DNA of 64,000 nucleotides from Lichenicoccus sp964247695 (GCA_964247695.1 CAXTVI010000020.1:1-64000), one strand, 5' to 3'. Positions 25,132 to 34,364 are shown, counted from the stretch's first letter. Notes: generated from the letters alone by a model not told the origin. Numbers and translations are program-made.

Positions 25132-26087
25132 GGGACGTCCGCGGGACGTCCCGGCGGCTCAATGTCGGGATCGTCGGGTTCGGCCAGATCGCCCGCGTGC
25201 AGCATGCGCCGGCGCTGGCCGCGAGCCACGGGCTGCGCCTGGCGGCGATCGCCAACCCGATCCCGGCGCAGGGCGCGCCCGACGTGCCGGTCTATGCGTC
25301 GCTCGCCGAAATGCTGGAGCGCGAGCCGGAGCTCGATGCGGTCGCCCTCTGCACGCCGCCGCAGATACGCTACGGCCTCGCCCGCCAGGCGCTCGATGCC
25401 GGGCGTCACGTGCTGCTGGAAAAGCCGCCCGCCGCCACGCCCGCCGAGATCGCCGACCTCGCCCGGCATGCGGACGGCCTCGGCCTGACCCTGTTCACCG
25501 CCTGGCACTCGCTGTTCAGCGCCGCGGTGGACCAGGCCCGCATCATCCTGGCCGAGCGCGGCGTGCAGGGCATGCGCATGGAGTGGAAGGAGGATCACCA
25601 CAAATGGCATCCGGGCGTGGACTGGTTCTGGCAGCCCGGCGGCATGGGCGCGTTCGATTCCGCCATCAACGCCTTTTCCATCCTGGTCGAGGTCATGCCG
25701 GAGCCGCTCTTCGTGCGCACGGCGCGGTTCGTCATCCCCGAGGGCGCGCACACGCCGATGCAGGCGCAGGTCGAGTATGCGACGCCGAGCAGCAACACCG
25801 GTTTCAGCTCCGACCATGGCTGGGACCAACAGGACGGCGAGACCTGGACCATCGACTGGACGCTGCGCGACGGCGGTCACCTGACCCTGGAGCGCGGGGG
25901 CGCCCGGCTTCTGCTGGGCGAGCGGTTGCTGGTGGAGGCGCAGGACGAGGAATATCCGCGCCTTTATGCGCATTTCGAGACACTGCTGCGCCAAGGCCGC
26001 TCAGACGTCGAGATCCGGCCGCTGCAACTGGTGGCGGACGCCTTCATGCTTGCATCCCGCGAGGCCGGGCCGCCAGTGCGGCCATGA
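25128..26087 (+). CDS. Gfo/Idh/MocA-family oxidoreductase, probable D-galactose 1-dehydrogenase
   Basis: 319 residues with a Rossmann start (VGIVGFGQIARVQHAPAL) and the family motif LLEKPPA with the catalytic Lys. Further on, HHKWHPGVDWFWQPGGMGAFDS carries residues expected near the sugar. The fold alone does not fix the substrate. The position between the KDPGal aldolase and a lactonase, and the overall resemblance to pseudomonad D-galactose dehydrogenase, point to oxidation of D-galactose to galactonolactone with NAD(P)+. L-arabinose dehydrogenase activity is also plausible, since related enzymes accept both. Start overlaps the dgoA stop (ATGA). Confidence 0.82.
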   Translation: MRDVRGTSRRLNVGIVGFGQIARVQHAPALAASHGLRLAAIANPIPAQGAPDVPVYASLAEMLEREPELDAVALCTPPQIRYGLARQALDAGRHVLLEKPPAATPAEIADLARHADGLGLTLFTAWHSLFSAAVDQARIILAERGVQGMRMEWKEDHHKWHPGVDWFWQPGGMGAFDSAINAFSILVEVMPEPLFVRTARFVIPEGAHTPMQAQVEYATPSSNTGFSSDHGWDQQDGETWTIDWTLRDGGHLTLERGGARLLLGERLLVEAQDEEYPRLYAHFETLLRQGRSDVEIRPLQLVADAFMLASREAGPPVRP

Positions 26088-26965
26088 ATGCGGCCCCGGT
26101 TGCCACTGTCGCCGTCCACGGCCATGACCTGCTCGGCGAATCGCCGTTCTGGGACGCCACCGACCAGGCGCTGACCTGGGTCGACATCTATGGCCGCCGG
26201 ATCCAGCGGCTGCACCCGGCGACCGGCGCGCGGCAGGACTGGACCATGCCGGACCGCGTCGCCACCGCCATCCCGCGCGCGCATGGCGGCATGCTGGTGG
26301 CCCTGTCGCGCAGCCTGCACATGTTCGACGCCGCCACCGGCCTGGCGGCGCCGTTCTTCTCGCTCGACCACGCCGCGCCGGGCATCCGCTTCAACGACGC
26401 GCGCACCGACAGCCTGGGTCGGCTGTGGATCGGCACCATGAACGAGGTGGACGAGGCGCCGACGGGCTCGCTCTACCGGATCGATACGGACCTTGCCTGC
26501 ACCAGGATCGAGCACGGCATCGCGATCTCGAACGGGATCGGCTTCAGTCCCGACGCCACCCGGTTCTACTTCGCCGACACGCCCGAGCGCATCATTCGCG
26601 CCTACGATCTCGATATCTCGAGCGGCACAATCTGCAACCGGCGGGATCTGGTCACGGTCGATGGTGACAGCGCCTGTCCGGACGGCAGCACGGTCGACGG
26701 CGCCGGCCATGTCTGGAACGCGCAATGGGACGGCGGCCGGGTGGTGCGCTATGCGCCCGATGGCCGGATCGATGCGGTGGTGGCGCTGCCGGTGAGCCGC
26801 CCGACCTGCTGTGTCTTCGGCGGCGCCGATCTGCGGACCCTGTATGTCACGAGCGCCTGCATGGAACTGACCGGCGCCCAGCTTCGCGAGCAGCCGCTCG
26901 CGGGCTCGTTGTTCGCCGTCAGGACGGACACGCCAGGGATCGCCTGCACGCGCTTCGCCGGCTGA
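26084..26965 (+). CDS. SMP-30/gluconolactonase family protein, probable galactonolactonase
   Basis: 293 residues forming a six-bladed propeller. Conserved metal-site segments are GESPFWD (Glu near residue 15), RFNDARTDSLGRLWIGTM (Asn and Asp), ISNGIGFSPD (Asn) and CPDGSTVDGAGHVWNAQW (Asp). Relatives hydrolyse aldonolactones with a divalent metal. As last gene of the galactose operon it would open the lactone formed by the dehydrogenase. Its ATG overlaps the preceding stop (ATGA at 26084-26087). Only one base separates its stop from the stop of the convergent glycosyltransferase. Confidence 0.88.
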   Translation: MNAAPVATVAVHGHDLLGESPFWDATDQALTWVDIYGRRIQRLHPATGARQDWTMPDRVATAIPRAHGGMLVALSRSLHMFDAATGLAAPFFSLDHAAPGIRFNDARTDSLGRLWIGTMNEVDEAPTGSLYRIDTDLACTRIEHGIAISNGIGFSPDATRFYFADTPERIIRAYDLDISSGTICNRRDLVTVDGDSACPDGSTVDGAGHVWNAQWDGGRVVRYAPDGRIDAVVALPVSRPTCCVFGGADLRTLYVTSACMELTGAQLREQPLAGSLFAVRTDTPGIACTRFAG

Positions 26966-26966
26966 T

Positions 26967-27800
26967 CTAGATGCTGCAGGCCAGATCAGGTTGCTTCGTG
27001 GAGCCCGGCTCGTGCGGAGATGCATCGCGCGACAGGCGGCCGGTCTCGAACTCCTCGAACAGGCGCGAACGGCGCAGGCCGATCGTGTGCAGGCGATATG
27101 CGATCGCGGTGCCGAGCACGCCGAACCCGTAGATCGTGCTGCGAACGAAGTTGATGGACGAGGCTTCCGGAAAATACCGTGTCGGACACGAAATCTCGCC
27201 GATCCGGTACCCGAAATGCGCGACCTGCGCCAGCATCTGGTTGTCGAACACGAAATCGTCCGAGCAGCGCAACAGCGGCAGCCGCTCCAGCACGTCCCGG
27301 TTCCAGGCGCGGTAGCCGGTATGGTACTCGCTCAGCTTCTGGCCGAGCAGGATATTCTCGATAAACGTCAGCAGCCGGTTGCAGACATATTTGTAAGCCG
27401 GCATGCCGCCCGCGCGGGCGCCGCGGCCGAGGATCCGCGACGCCATGACGACGTCGTAATGGCCGGAAACCAGCATGGACGCCATGGCGGTGATCAACTT
27501 GGGTGAATACTGGTAATCCGGGTGCAGCATCACGACGATGTCGGCGCCGCGCGCCAGGGCTTCGGCGTAGCAGGTCTTCTGGTTGCCGCCGTAGCCGCGA
27601 TTGACCTCGTGGCGAATGGTATGCAGGCCGAGCGCCAGGGCGAGTTCCGCCGTCCGGTCGCTGCTCGCATCGTCGTTGAGGATGATGTCGTCGACCACGT
27701 CGCGGGGAATTTCCGCGATCGTCCGTTCCAGCGTCCTGGCGGCATTATAGGCCGGCAGCACGACGGTAATGCGCTTCCCAGCCAGCAAGGTTCGCTCCAC
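26967..27800 (-). CDS. Family 2 glycosyltransferase (dolichyl-phosphate mannosyltransferase-like)
   Basis: 277 residues. The GT-A domain has ITVVLPAYNAARTLERT, the nucleotide-binding NDDASSD, EVNRGYGGNQKTCY and HPDYQYSP (in place of the DxD of many relatives), and a later GYRAWNRDVLERLP. There is no long C-terminal membrane region, only a weakly hydrophobic stretch near residues 215-240. Related enzymes transfer a sugar from a nucleotide donor to polyprenyl phosphate or to a cell-surface glycan. Start is GTG at 27800. It is divergent from a GT87-type protein gene, which may use a lipid-linked sugar made by this enzyme. Confidence 0.85.
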   Translation of the reverse strand: MERTLLAGKRITVVLPAYNAARTLERTIAEIPRDVVDDIILNDDASSDRTAELALALGLHTIRHEVNRGYGGNQKTCYAEALARGADIVVMLHPDYQYSPKLITAMASMLVSGHYDVVMASRILGRGARAGGMPAYKYVCNRLLTFIENILLGQKLSEYHTGYRAWNRDVLERLPLLRCSDDFVFDNQMLAQVAHFGYRIGEISCPTRYFPEASSINFVRSTIYGFGVLGTAIAYRLHTIGLRRSRLFEEFETGRLSRDASPHEPGSTKQPDLACSI

Positions 27801-27927
27801 GTCAGGGACGCGAGTTTTCTAGCGCGGTTCGAGTTTCGGTTGTAGAAAAAATTCTCTGCAACTAAGGATCGCAAAGGGCAGCGGCTTGAGTTGGAACCGG
27901 CAGATTGCCATCGTCAGTCCGGTGAGG

Positions 27928-29106
27928 ATGCAAGCCAGGGTCGGCATCATCCTGACCCTTACGCTCCTCACCCTCCTCGCCACTCTGCTGTTCGTTTCGA
28001 TGGCGGCCGCGATTCGCATCGACTGGTCCAGGGGCTGGGCCCATCCGTCGCCGGTGAGCAGCGAAATGCCGGAGCAGGATTTCGCCAATCTCTGGCTGGC
28101 GGGCCATATCGCGCGTCTCGGGCACCTGGAATGGCTCTATGAGCCACGCCTGTTCGAGTCCTGGCGTAACCACGCCTTCGGCGGGAAGCTCGCCGCCGAG
28201 CCCTGGATCTATCCGCCAACTGTCCTTCTCCTTGGCATCCCCCTCTCCTTCCTGTCGCTCGTCATGGCATTCCTGCTGTGGAATGTCGCGACGTTGCTGG
28301 TGGCGGTGCTGGCGTTGCGCCATGCGCGACTGCCTTGGTCGATCCTCCTGGTCGGGCTGGGCGCGCCGGCCACCTGGCGCTCGCTGGCATTCGGCCAGTA
28401 TGGCGTCATCACAGGCGCCCTGGTCGTCGCCGGTCTGCTCCTGGCGCCGCGCCACCCTGTCCGGGCCGGTCTCATGGTCGGTCTGTGCACGCTCAAGCCA
28501 CAGCCGGCCCTGACGGTCCCGATTGCCTGGCTCGCAGCCCGCAACTGGCGCGCCATCGGGATTGCGGCCTTGTTGTTCGCCGTTATGGGCGCAGCGATCA
28601 CGCTCTGCTTCGGCAGCAGGGCCTGGATGCTGTTCTTCACCCAGGCCAGGCTGTCGATGCGGTCTCTCGTCGAGGCGCCGCCACCCCAGCCCTACATGAT
28701 GAGCGGCGCGTCGGTCTTCTGGATGGCGCGTACCCTGGGATCAGGCATTCCGGCGGCCTATGCGCTGCAGGGCCTCTCGGCCGCCAGCGCCGCTCTCCTC
28801 GCATACAAGGCGTGGCGGCTGCCCGATGCCGACCCGCTCGCCCGCATGGCGGTGACCGTCTGCCTTTCCCTCCTCGTCACACCGTATGGATACACGTCGG
28901 ACATGGTGGCCTACTCGATTGCGGCCACCACGATCGTCGCCTGCAACGGCTGGCGGATCCGCCTGCTCGACGGGTTGCTCTGGCTGTGGCCAGGCTATTG
29001 CCCGGTGGTCTACAACCTCACCGGCATGCTCTTCACGCCGGTCGCCGTCGTGGTGGTCGCCGCCCTGGCGTGGCGGCAGATGCCGAGCCGGAGCGGCGCC
29101 GCCTGA
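27928..29106 (+). CDS. Integral membrane glycosyltransferase-like protein (GT87/DUF2029)
   Basis: 392 residues with about ten hydrophobic helices and a first loop containing EMPEQDFANLWLAGHIA, in which the acidic-aromatic pair after the first helix is typical of GT-C-type transferases. Later blocks GQYGVITGALVVAGLLLAPR and LKPQPALTVPIAWLAAR match the DUF2029/GT87 pattern (GQ...N/G..., KPQ.a). Known members are mannosyltransferases using polyprenyl-phosphate mannose. The ATG at 27928 is preferred; an upstream TTG at 27886 is possible. It ends 17 bases from the convergent sugar transporter gene. Confidence 0.82.
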   Translation: MQARVGIILTLTLLTLLATLLFVSMAAAIRIDWSRGWAHPSPVSSEMPEQDFANLWLAGHIARLGHLEWLYEPRLFESWRNHAFGGKLAAEPWIYPPTVLLLGIPLSFLSLVMAFLLWNVATLLVAVLALRHARLPWSILLVGLGAPATWRSLAFGQYGVITGALVVAGLLLAPRHPVRAGLMVGLCTLKPQPALTVPIAWLAARNWRAIGIAALLFAVMGAAITLCFGSRAWMLFFTQARLSMRSLVEAPPPQPYMMSGASVFWMARTLGSGIPAAYALQGLSAASAALLAYKAWRLPDADPLARMAVTVCLSLLVTPYGYTSDMVAYSIAATTIVACNGWRIRLLDGLLWLWPGYCPVVYNLTGMLFTPVAVVVVAALAWRQMPSRSGAA

Positions 29107-29123
29107 CGAAACCCGCTCGTCGG

Positions 29124-30512
29124 TCAGCGTCCGATATTTCGCAGGGCGCGCCCTTCCATCAGGTTGCGCTCGATATGCTCCAGCGAGATGCCCTTGGTCT
29201 CCGGCACGAGCGCCACCGTGACGAGGATGAACAGCGCATTCAGCGCCGCGTAGAGCCAGAACGTCTCGGCGTTGCCGAACGTGCTGAGCAGGGTCAGGAA
29301 GGTCTGGCCGACGACGAAATTCGCCGCCCAGTTGGTGAAGGTCGAGCAGGCGATGCCGAAGTCGCGGCCCTGCAGCGGCTGCACTTCCGAACACAGCACC
29401 CAGATCAGCGGGCCGGCCGAAAAGGCGAAGCCGGTGATGAAGCAGAGCAGCACGGCAATCGCAAGGATGCGCTGGATCTCGCTCTCGATGCCGGCGAAGA
29501 TCAGCAGGCCGAGCACGCCCATGCCGATCGCCATCACCGTGAATCCCATGATCAGCATCGGGCGACGGCCCCAACGATCGACCAGACCGATGGCGATGAA
29601 CGTCGCCAGCACATTGACCACGCCGACGATCGCGGTGCCCCACATCGAGGCATTCTGCCCGAACCCGGCCAAGCCGAAGATCTTCGGCGCGTAGTACATC
29701 ACCACGTTCATGCCGGTGAATTGCTGCATGACCTGCAGCAGCACACCGAGCCACACCGAGCGCCGGAAGTTCGAGTTGCCCCTGAACATGGCGAAGCCCT
29801 TCTGCTTCTGCCTGAGCTGGTCCTCGATCTCCTTGATCTCACCCTGCACCGAGGCGCTGTCCGGCCGCAGGTCGTTGAGCACGGCCTCGGCGTCCTGGCG
29901 CCGCCCCTTCATCATCAGCCAGCGCGGGCTGTCGGGCAGCACGAACACGCCGGCCAGGAACAGCGCGCCAGGAACAGCGACCAATCCCAGCATCCAGCGC
30001 CACGCGCCGCTGTAGCTGAGCAGCGCGTCCGAGATGAAGGCAACCAGGATACCGACGGTGATCATCAGCTGGTAGGTCGAGATCATCGAGCCGCGCCGAC
30101 GCTCGTCGGCGATCTCGGAGATGTAGAGCGGCGCCGTGAAGGTGGCGACGCCGATGGCTAGTCCGAGCAGCACCCGGCCGGCGAGCAGCCAACCGACCGA
30201 AGGCGCCAGGGCGCACAGCAGCGAGGAGACGACGAACAGCGTCGCGCTCAGGATCAGCGAGCGCTTGCGTCCGAAGCTCGACGACAGGTAGCCCGCCAGG
30301 ATCGCTCCAAGCGCGGCGCCGAACATCATGCTGCTGACGATGAGTTCCTGCATCGTCTCGGTGATGCTGAACTGCTTGGCGATGAAGGAGAGCGCCCCGG
30401 AGATCACCCCGATATCGAGGCCGAACATCAACCCGGCCAGGGCGGCCACCCCACCGATGAGCAGCGTCCGTCCGCTCCCCTTCACAGTCGGTGCCGTGGT
30501 GGTGGTGCTCAT
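29124..30512 (-). CDS. MFS sugar:proton symporter (sugar porter family, GalP/XylE-like)
   Basis: 462 residues with twelve helices. Sugar porter signatures are present: GLMFGLDIGVISGAL in TM1, GRKRSL after TM2, RVLLGLAIGVATFTAPLYISEIA, PDSPRWLMMKGR before the central loop, QQFTGMNVVMYY in TM7, DRWGRRPML and the C-terminal VPETKGISLEHIE. Members take up galactose, xylose, arabinose or glucose with a proton. It sits between the galactose operon and a sugar-acid dehydratase, which suggests galactose or a pentose as substrate. ATG at 30512. Confidence 0.93.
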   Translation of the reverse strand: MSTTTTAPTVKGSGRTLLIGGVAALAGLMFGLDIGVISGALSFIAKQFSITETMQELIVSSMMFGAALGAILAGYLSSSFGRKRSLILSATLFVVSSLLCALAPSVGWLLAGRVLLGLAIGVATFTAPLYISEIADERRRGSMISTYQLMITVGILVAFISDALLSYSGAWRWMLGLVAVPGALFLAGVFVLPDSPRWLMMKGRRQDAEAVLNDLRPDSASVQGEIKEIEDQLRQKQKGFAMFRGNSNFRRSVWLGVLLQVMQQFTGMNVVMYYAPKIFGLAGFGQNASMWGTAIVGVVNVLATFIAIGLVDRWGRRPMLIMGFTVMAIGMGVLGLLIFAGIESEIQRILAIAVLLCFITGFAFSAGPLIWVLCSEVQPLQGRDFGIACSTFTNWAANFVVGQTFLTLLSTFGNAETFWLYAALNALFILVTVALVPETKGISLEHIERNLMEGRALRNIGR

Positions 30513-30628
30513 TCCTGTGTCCCCCGGAGCGCCCAGATCTGGAGGCTGATGTCTCCGGATCTCTGCCGCGCCTCGCTCAACGATTTCGCGATCGACAAGT
30601 TCCGGCGCTCTCGGGGTGCAGCCTTATC

Positions 30629-32452
30629 CTAATGGTTGTCGCGCGGCAGTCCCTTGCTCTGCGCGACGCGCTGGTAGGCAATCGCCGGCTCCAGCACCGC
30701 ACCGGTCTGCAACTGCCCGACCACGCCGCGCTGCAGCTCCTGCCAGGGCGTCTGGCTGGCCGGGTAACGGTAGCCGCCCGCCGCCTGCAGCGCCACACGG
30801 CGCCCGACGATCTCGGATTCCGGCACAAGCATGTCGACGCGACCCTGGCGCAGATCGACGCGCAGCCGGTCGCCGGTGCGCAGGATGGCGAGTGGGCCGC
30901 CCGCCGCCGCCTCCGGCGAGGCGTTCAGGATCGAAGGCGACCCCGAGGTGCCGGACTGGCGGCCGTCGCCGATGCAGGCCAGCGCGTGCACGCCCTGCTG
31001 GATCAGGTACGAGGGCGGCCGCATGTTGACCACCTCGGCGGCGCCCGGGTAGCCGATCGGCCCGGCGCCGCGCATCACCAGGATGTCGTGCGTGGTGATG
31101 TCGAGCGCCGGGTCGTCGATGCGGGCGTGGTAGTCCTCGGGCCCGTCGAATACCACGGCGCGGCCCTCGAAGGCCTCCGGGTCGTTCGGGTCGTTCAGGT
31201 AGCGCTCGCGGAACTCCTCGGAGATTACGCTGGTCTTCATGATCGCCGAGGTGAACAGGTTGCCGTGCAGCACCAGGAAGCCGGCGCGCTGCTTGAGCGG
31301 ACGCTCGAACGGCCGGATCACCTCCGGGTCCAGTGTCGCGAGGCCGCCGCAGGTCTCGCCTATGGTGATGCCCTTCACCGTCATCGCCTGCTCGCGGATC
31401 AACCCGTGGCGGATCAGCTCGCCGACCACCGCCGGCACGCCGCCGGCGCGGTAGTAGTCCTCGCCGAGATACTCCCCGGCCGGCTGCAAATTCACCAGCA
31501 GCGGGATGTCATGGCCATAGCTCTGCCACTCCTCGATCGGCAGCTCGAAGCCGAGATGGCGCGCGATCGCGGCCAGATGGATCGGCGCGTTGGTCGAGCC
31601 GCCGATCGCCGAGTTCACCCGGATGGCGTTGACGAACGCATCCTTGGTCATGATGTCGGACGGCTTGAGGTCCTCGCGCACCATGTCGACGATGCGGCGC
31701 CCGGTCTCCCAGGCCATCTCCTGGCGGTCGCGGTACGGCGCGGGGATCGCGGCCGACCCCGGCAACTGCATGCCGAGCGCCTCGGCCAGCGAGTTCATCG
31801 TGGTCGCGGTGCCCATGGTGTTGCAGTAGCCGGCGGACGGCGCCGATGACGCCACCAGCTTGATGAAGCCCTCGTGGTCGATCTCGCCGGCCGCCAGCAA
31901 CTGCCGCGCGTGCCAGATGATGGTGCCCGAGCCGGTGCGCTGGCCGCGAAACCAGCCATTCAGCATCGGGCCGACGGAGAGTGCGATCGCCGGGATGTTG
32001 ACCGTGGCGGCCGCCATCAGGCAGGCCGGCGTGGTCTTGTCGCAGCCGATGGTGAGCACGACGCCGTCGAGCGGATAGCCGTACAGCACCTCGACCAGGC
32101 CCATGTAGGCCAGGTTGCGGTCGAGCCCGGCGGTCGGCCGCTTGCCGGTCTCCTGGATCGGATGCACCGGGAACTCGATGGCGATGCCGCCGGCCTCGCG
32201 TATGCCCTCGCGCACGCGTTCGGCAAGGACGAGATGGTGACGATTGCACGGCGACAGGTCGGAACCGGTCTGTGCGATGCCGATGATCGGGCGGCCGGAC
32301 TGCAGCTCCTTCTGCGACAGGCCGAAATTCATGTAACGCTCGAGGTAGAGCGCGGTCATGTCCGGGTTGTGCGGGTTGTCGAACCAGGCCTGCGAGCGCA
32401 GCGACAATGGCTTAGCGCGATCAGGGGTGCCGTGATCCTGGCCGTTCGACAT
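30629..32452 (-). CDS. IlvD/Edd-family sugar-acid dehydratase (arabonate/xylonate/galactonate type)
   Basis: 607 residues. Three cysteines expected to hold an Fe-S cluster are at residues 69 (QTGSDLSPCN), 137 (TIGCDKTTP) and 210 (SAGYCNTMG), matching the spacing of the L-arabinonate dehydratase clade. The C-terminal GDGRQSGTSGSPSILNASPEAAAGG carries the catalytic Ser loop. Clade members dehydrate L-arabinonate, D-xylonate, D-fuconate or D-galactonate to 2-keto-3-deoxy acids. The galactose operon at 22.7-27 kb lacks a dehydratase, so this enzyme may fill the gap. The ATG at 32452 fits the family N-terminus. A sugar porter gene lies just downstream on the same strand. Confidence 0.9.
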   Translation of the reverse strand: MSNGQDHGTPDRAKPLSLRSQAWFDNPHNPDMTALYLERYMNFGLSQKELQSGRPIIGIAQTGSDLSPCNRHHLVLAERVREGIREAGGIAIEFPVHPIQETGKRPTAGLDRNLAYMGLVEVLYGYPLDGVVLTIGCDKTTPACLMAAATVNIPAIALSVGPMLNGWFRGQRTGSGTIIWHARQLLAAGEIDHEGFIKLVASSAPSAGYCNTMGTATTMNSLAEALGMQLPGSAAIPAPYRDRQEMAWETGRRIVDMVREDLKPSDIMTKDAFVNAIRVNSAIGGSTNAPIHLAAIARHLGFELPIEEWQSYGHDIPLLVNLQPAGEYLGEDYYRAGGVPAVVGELIRHGLIREQAMTVKGITIGETCGGLATLDPEVIRPFERPLKQRAGFLVLHGNLFTSAIMKTSVISEEFRERYLNDPNDPEAFEGRAVVFDGPEDYHARIDDPALDITTHDILVMRGAGPIGYPGAAEVVNMRPPSYLIQQGVHALACIGDGRQSGTSGSPSILNASPEAAAGGPLAILRTGDRLRVDLRQGRVDMLVPESEIVGRRVALQAAGGYRYPASQTPWQELQRGVVGQLQTGAVLEPAIAYQRVAQSKGLPRDNH

Positions 32453-32578
32453 GGCGTTGTTCTCTCGTGCTTGCCTGTCCGGCCGCCCGCGACCGCGGGC
32501 GTCGCCGCCTGGCATCCGGATGCGATTGGTCAGACAAATAATCGCGAAACAACCCTCACACAAGCAGCACGGCTCGGC

Positions 32579-33322
32579 TCAGGGGCGGCGGGCGATCGCC
32601 AGGATGTGCAGCCCGGCATCCGCGAGCAGCGGGTCTTGCGCCGCATGCCGGTCGATGGTGGCGCGCGTGGCGGCATCGCCGCCGGCCGGCACGCAGGCTG
32701 CCAGGCGGCCGGACGCGGTGGCGGTCACCCCGAGGGCGTGGCAACGCGCGTCCACCAGGCCGGCATCGAGCAGCGCCGCCTTCAGGCGGGCGCTGTCATA
32801 GAGGCGTCGCTCGGCGCGCCTGGTGCGACGCTCCTGATGCCGCAGGCCCAGCACCAGGGACAGCAGGGTCTCGACACGGACGCACAGCACGCCGCCCGGC
32901 CGCAACAGGCCGACCAGGCGGTGCAGCGCGAGGTGCGGGTCAAGTTCCGCCTGCAGCGACGGCGTCGCCAGCACCAGGTCGGCGTCGCCGGGCGCCACCG
33001 CATCGTCGGCGGCGCCGGCGAGCGTCGTCACGCGATGGCCGCGCTCGATCCAGCGCCGCGTCCAGCGGGTGCCGCGGCGGTCGGCCTCGACTATATGCGC
33101 GCCCGGCGGCAGCGGGATCGCCGAGACCAGCTCCCAGGCATGGCCGTCATGCAGCCGCCGGTCGGCCGGGCCGTCCTGCCAGCGCGCTTCCATGACCTCC
33201 AGCAGCGTGTCCACGACAGGGGGCACCGCCGGGGACGCCAGGTCGAGGAGGCCGGGAACCGCCATGGCCATGGCCAGCCGGGCGGCGTCCTCGGGATCAC
33301 GGTTCTTCAGCGGATGCGTCAC
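32579..33322 (-). CDS. Methyltransferase-like protein with degenerate SAM motif
   Basis: 247 residues. The region GLLRPGGVLCVRVETLLS, preceded by GDADLVLATPSLQAE, looks like the post-I/IV part of a class I SAM methyltransferase. The position of motif I reads AHIVEADRRGTRWTRRWIERGH, lacking the usual GxGxG, so SAM binding is doubtful. The N-terminal 70 residues are helical and Ala/Leu-rich. Start is GTG at 33322. It precedes the dehydratase gene on the same strand but 126 bases separate them. No specific function can be given. Confidence 0.65.
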   Translation of the reverse strand: MTHPLKNRDPEDAARLAMAMAVPGLLDLASPAVPPVVDTLLEVMEARWQDGPADRRLHDGHAWELVSAIPLPPGAHIVEADRRGTRWTRRWIERGHRVTTLAGAADDAVAPGDADLVLATPSLQAELDPHLALHRLVGLLRPGGVLCVRVETLLSLVLGLRHQERRTRRAERRLYDSARLKAALLDAGLVDARCHALGVTATASGRLAACVPAGGDAATRATIDRHAAQDPLLADAGLHILAIARRP

Positions 33323-33750
33323 GGCACGAAACCAGTCCAGCAGGATCGGTCATCTTCAAAGCATATCCGCCGCTGGTCGGCATCGTTATTGTAAAGGATC
33401 AAAACGCTGTGACGCGCTTTTAGCGTGGCCGGTCGCCTGCCTATACCGTGCGGCGCGCGCTATAACAGGCGTGCCGTCTCCGGCGGATCGAGCCGGCGGC
33501 GGCGCGGAGCCTGCAAGCGGATGCCGACATGACCGGAGGCTGGTTTCGAGGGCCGCGGTCCACGAAGCCGGCACAGGCCTGAGCAAGACGCTGATGCAAT
33601 CGGATTCCGCCCCCGATCCCACCGTGCAGGATTTGGTATCAGGAAATATCCTCGAGTTGTCAGGTGGCTCGTGCGCGATCTCGCCGCCGGCGAAAAGCCA
33701 CGGCGCCAGGCGTGACTTGCCTGTCCAATATGGACGCCCATCTTGAGGCA
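33323..33750. other. 428-base gap upstream of the TetR gene, no gene recognised
   Basis: Several frames are open for 100 codons or so, but none shows a recognisable domain, a good ribosome site or codon use like the neighbours. The left part (33355-33425) is AT-rich and could hold the promoter of the methyltransferase-like gene. The right end contains the operator-like palindrome annotated separately. Confidence 0.5.
33728..33744. promoter_or_regulatory. Operator-like palindrome before the TetR gene
   Basis: ATATGGACGCCCATCTT, with core ATGGACGCCCAT at 33730-33741, is nearly identical to the perfect palindrome before the SDR gene at 34367-34378. It lies just before the proposed TetR start, a normal place for autorepression. 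Confidence 0.6.
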
Positions 33751-34350
33751 ATGGCCAGAACGTCGAATAGAGAGAAGATCCTCACCGAAGGCCTGCGTGT
33801 CGTGCACGAGCGCGGATATGCAAATGCGAGCGTGCGCGACATCGTTCAGGCAGCGGGCGTGCCGCAAGGCTCGTTCACCAACCACTTCGCCTCCAAGGAG
33901 GCGTTCGGGCTGGAGATCATCGACCTGTACAGCGCGGCCGGCCGCGCCCTCGGAGCCCGGACGCTGCTCAACGAGACGCTGCCGCCGCTGCAGCGCCTGC
34001 GGGCCTGGCTGCAGGCCGGACGCGAGAGCATGGCTGCCTGCAGCATGCGCAACGGCTGCCTGCTGGGCAACTTCGCCGCCGACGCCTGCGAGCAGAGCGG
34101 CGCGATCCGCCAGCGCGTGCTGGCCGCCTTCGGAGAACTCGAGGGCAACGTCGCCGCCTGCCTGCGCGCCGCGGTCGTCGCCGGCGAGGTCGACGCCGCG
34201 CTCGAGTGCGACGACGTCGCCGGCTTCGTCGTGGCGTCCCTGCAGGGCGCCAACCTGCTGGGCAAGGTGACCGGCGAGCCGGCTTCACTCGACCGCTTCG
34301 AACGGATCCTGTTCGACCGGATCCTCCCCGGCGGCCAATCGGACCGATAG
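33751..34350 (+). CDS. TetR family transcriptional regulator (AcuR/YxaF-like)
   Basis: 199 residues from the ATG at 33751. The N-terminal HTH is clear: REKILTEGLRVVHERGYANASVRDIVQAAGVPQGSFTNHFASKEAFGLEI. The ligand domain has the NGCLLGNFAAD block seen in the subfamily that controls small reductases and detoxifying enzymes. The upstream ATG at 33730 lies inside the palindrome and is less likely, although the GAGG before 33751 is very close (two bases). The same palindrome occurs before the next gene, so this protein likely represses both itself and the SDR gene. Confidence 0.88.
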   Translation: MARTSNREKILTEGLRVVHERGYANASVRDIVQAAGVPQGSFTNHFASKEAFGLEIIDLYSAAGRALGARTLLNETLPPLQRLRAWLQAGRESMAACSMRNGCLLGNFAADACEQSGAIRQRVLAAFGELEGNVAACLRAAVVAGEVDAALECDDVAGFVVASLQGANLLGKVTGEPASLDRFERILFDRILPGGQSDR

Positions 34351-34364
34351 CCCTTGCATCATTA

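Noticed and set aside
33460..33885. Open frames on both strands upstream of the TetR gene
   Set aside because: They lack ribosome sites and domains, and overlap the operator-like palindrome and the TetR start.
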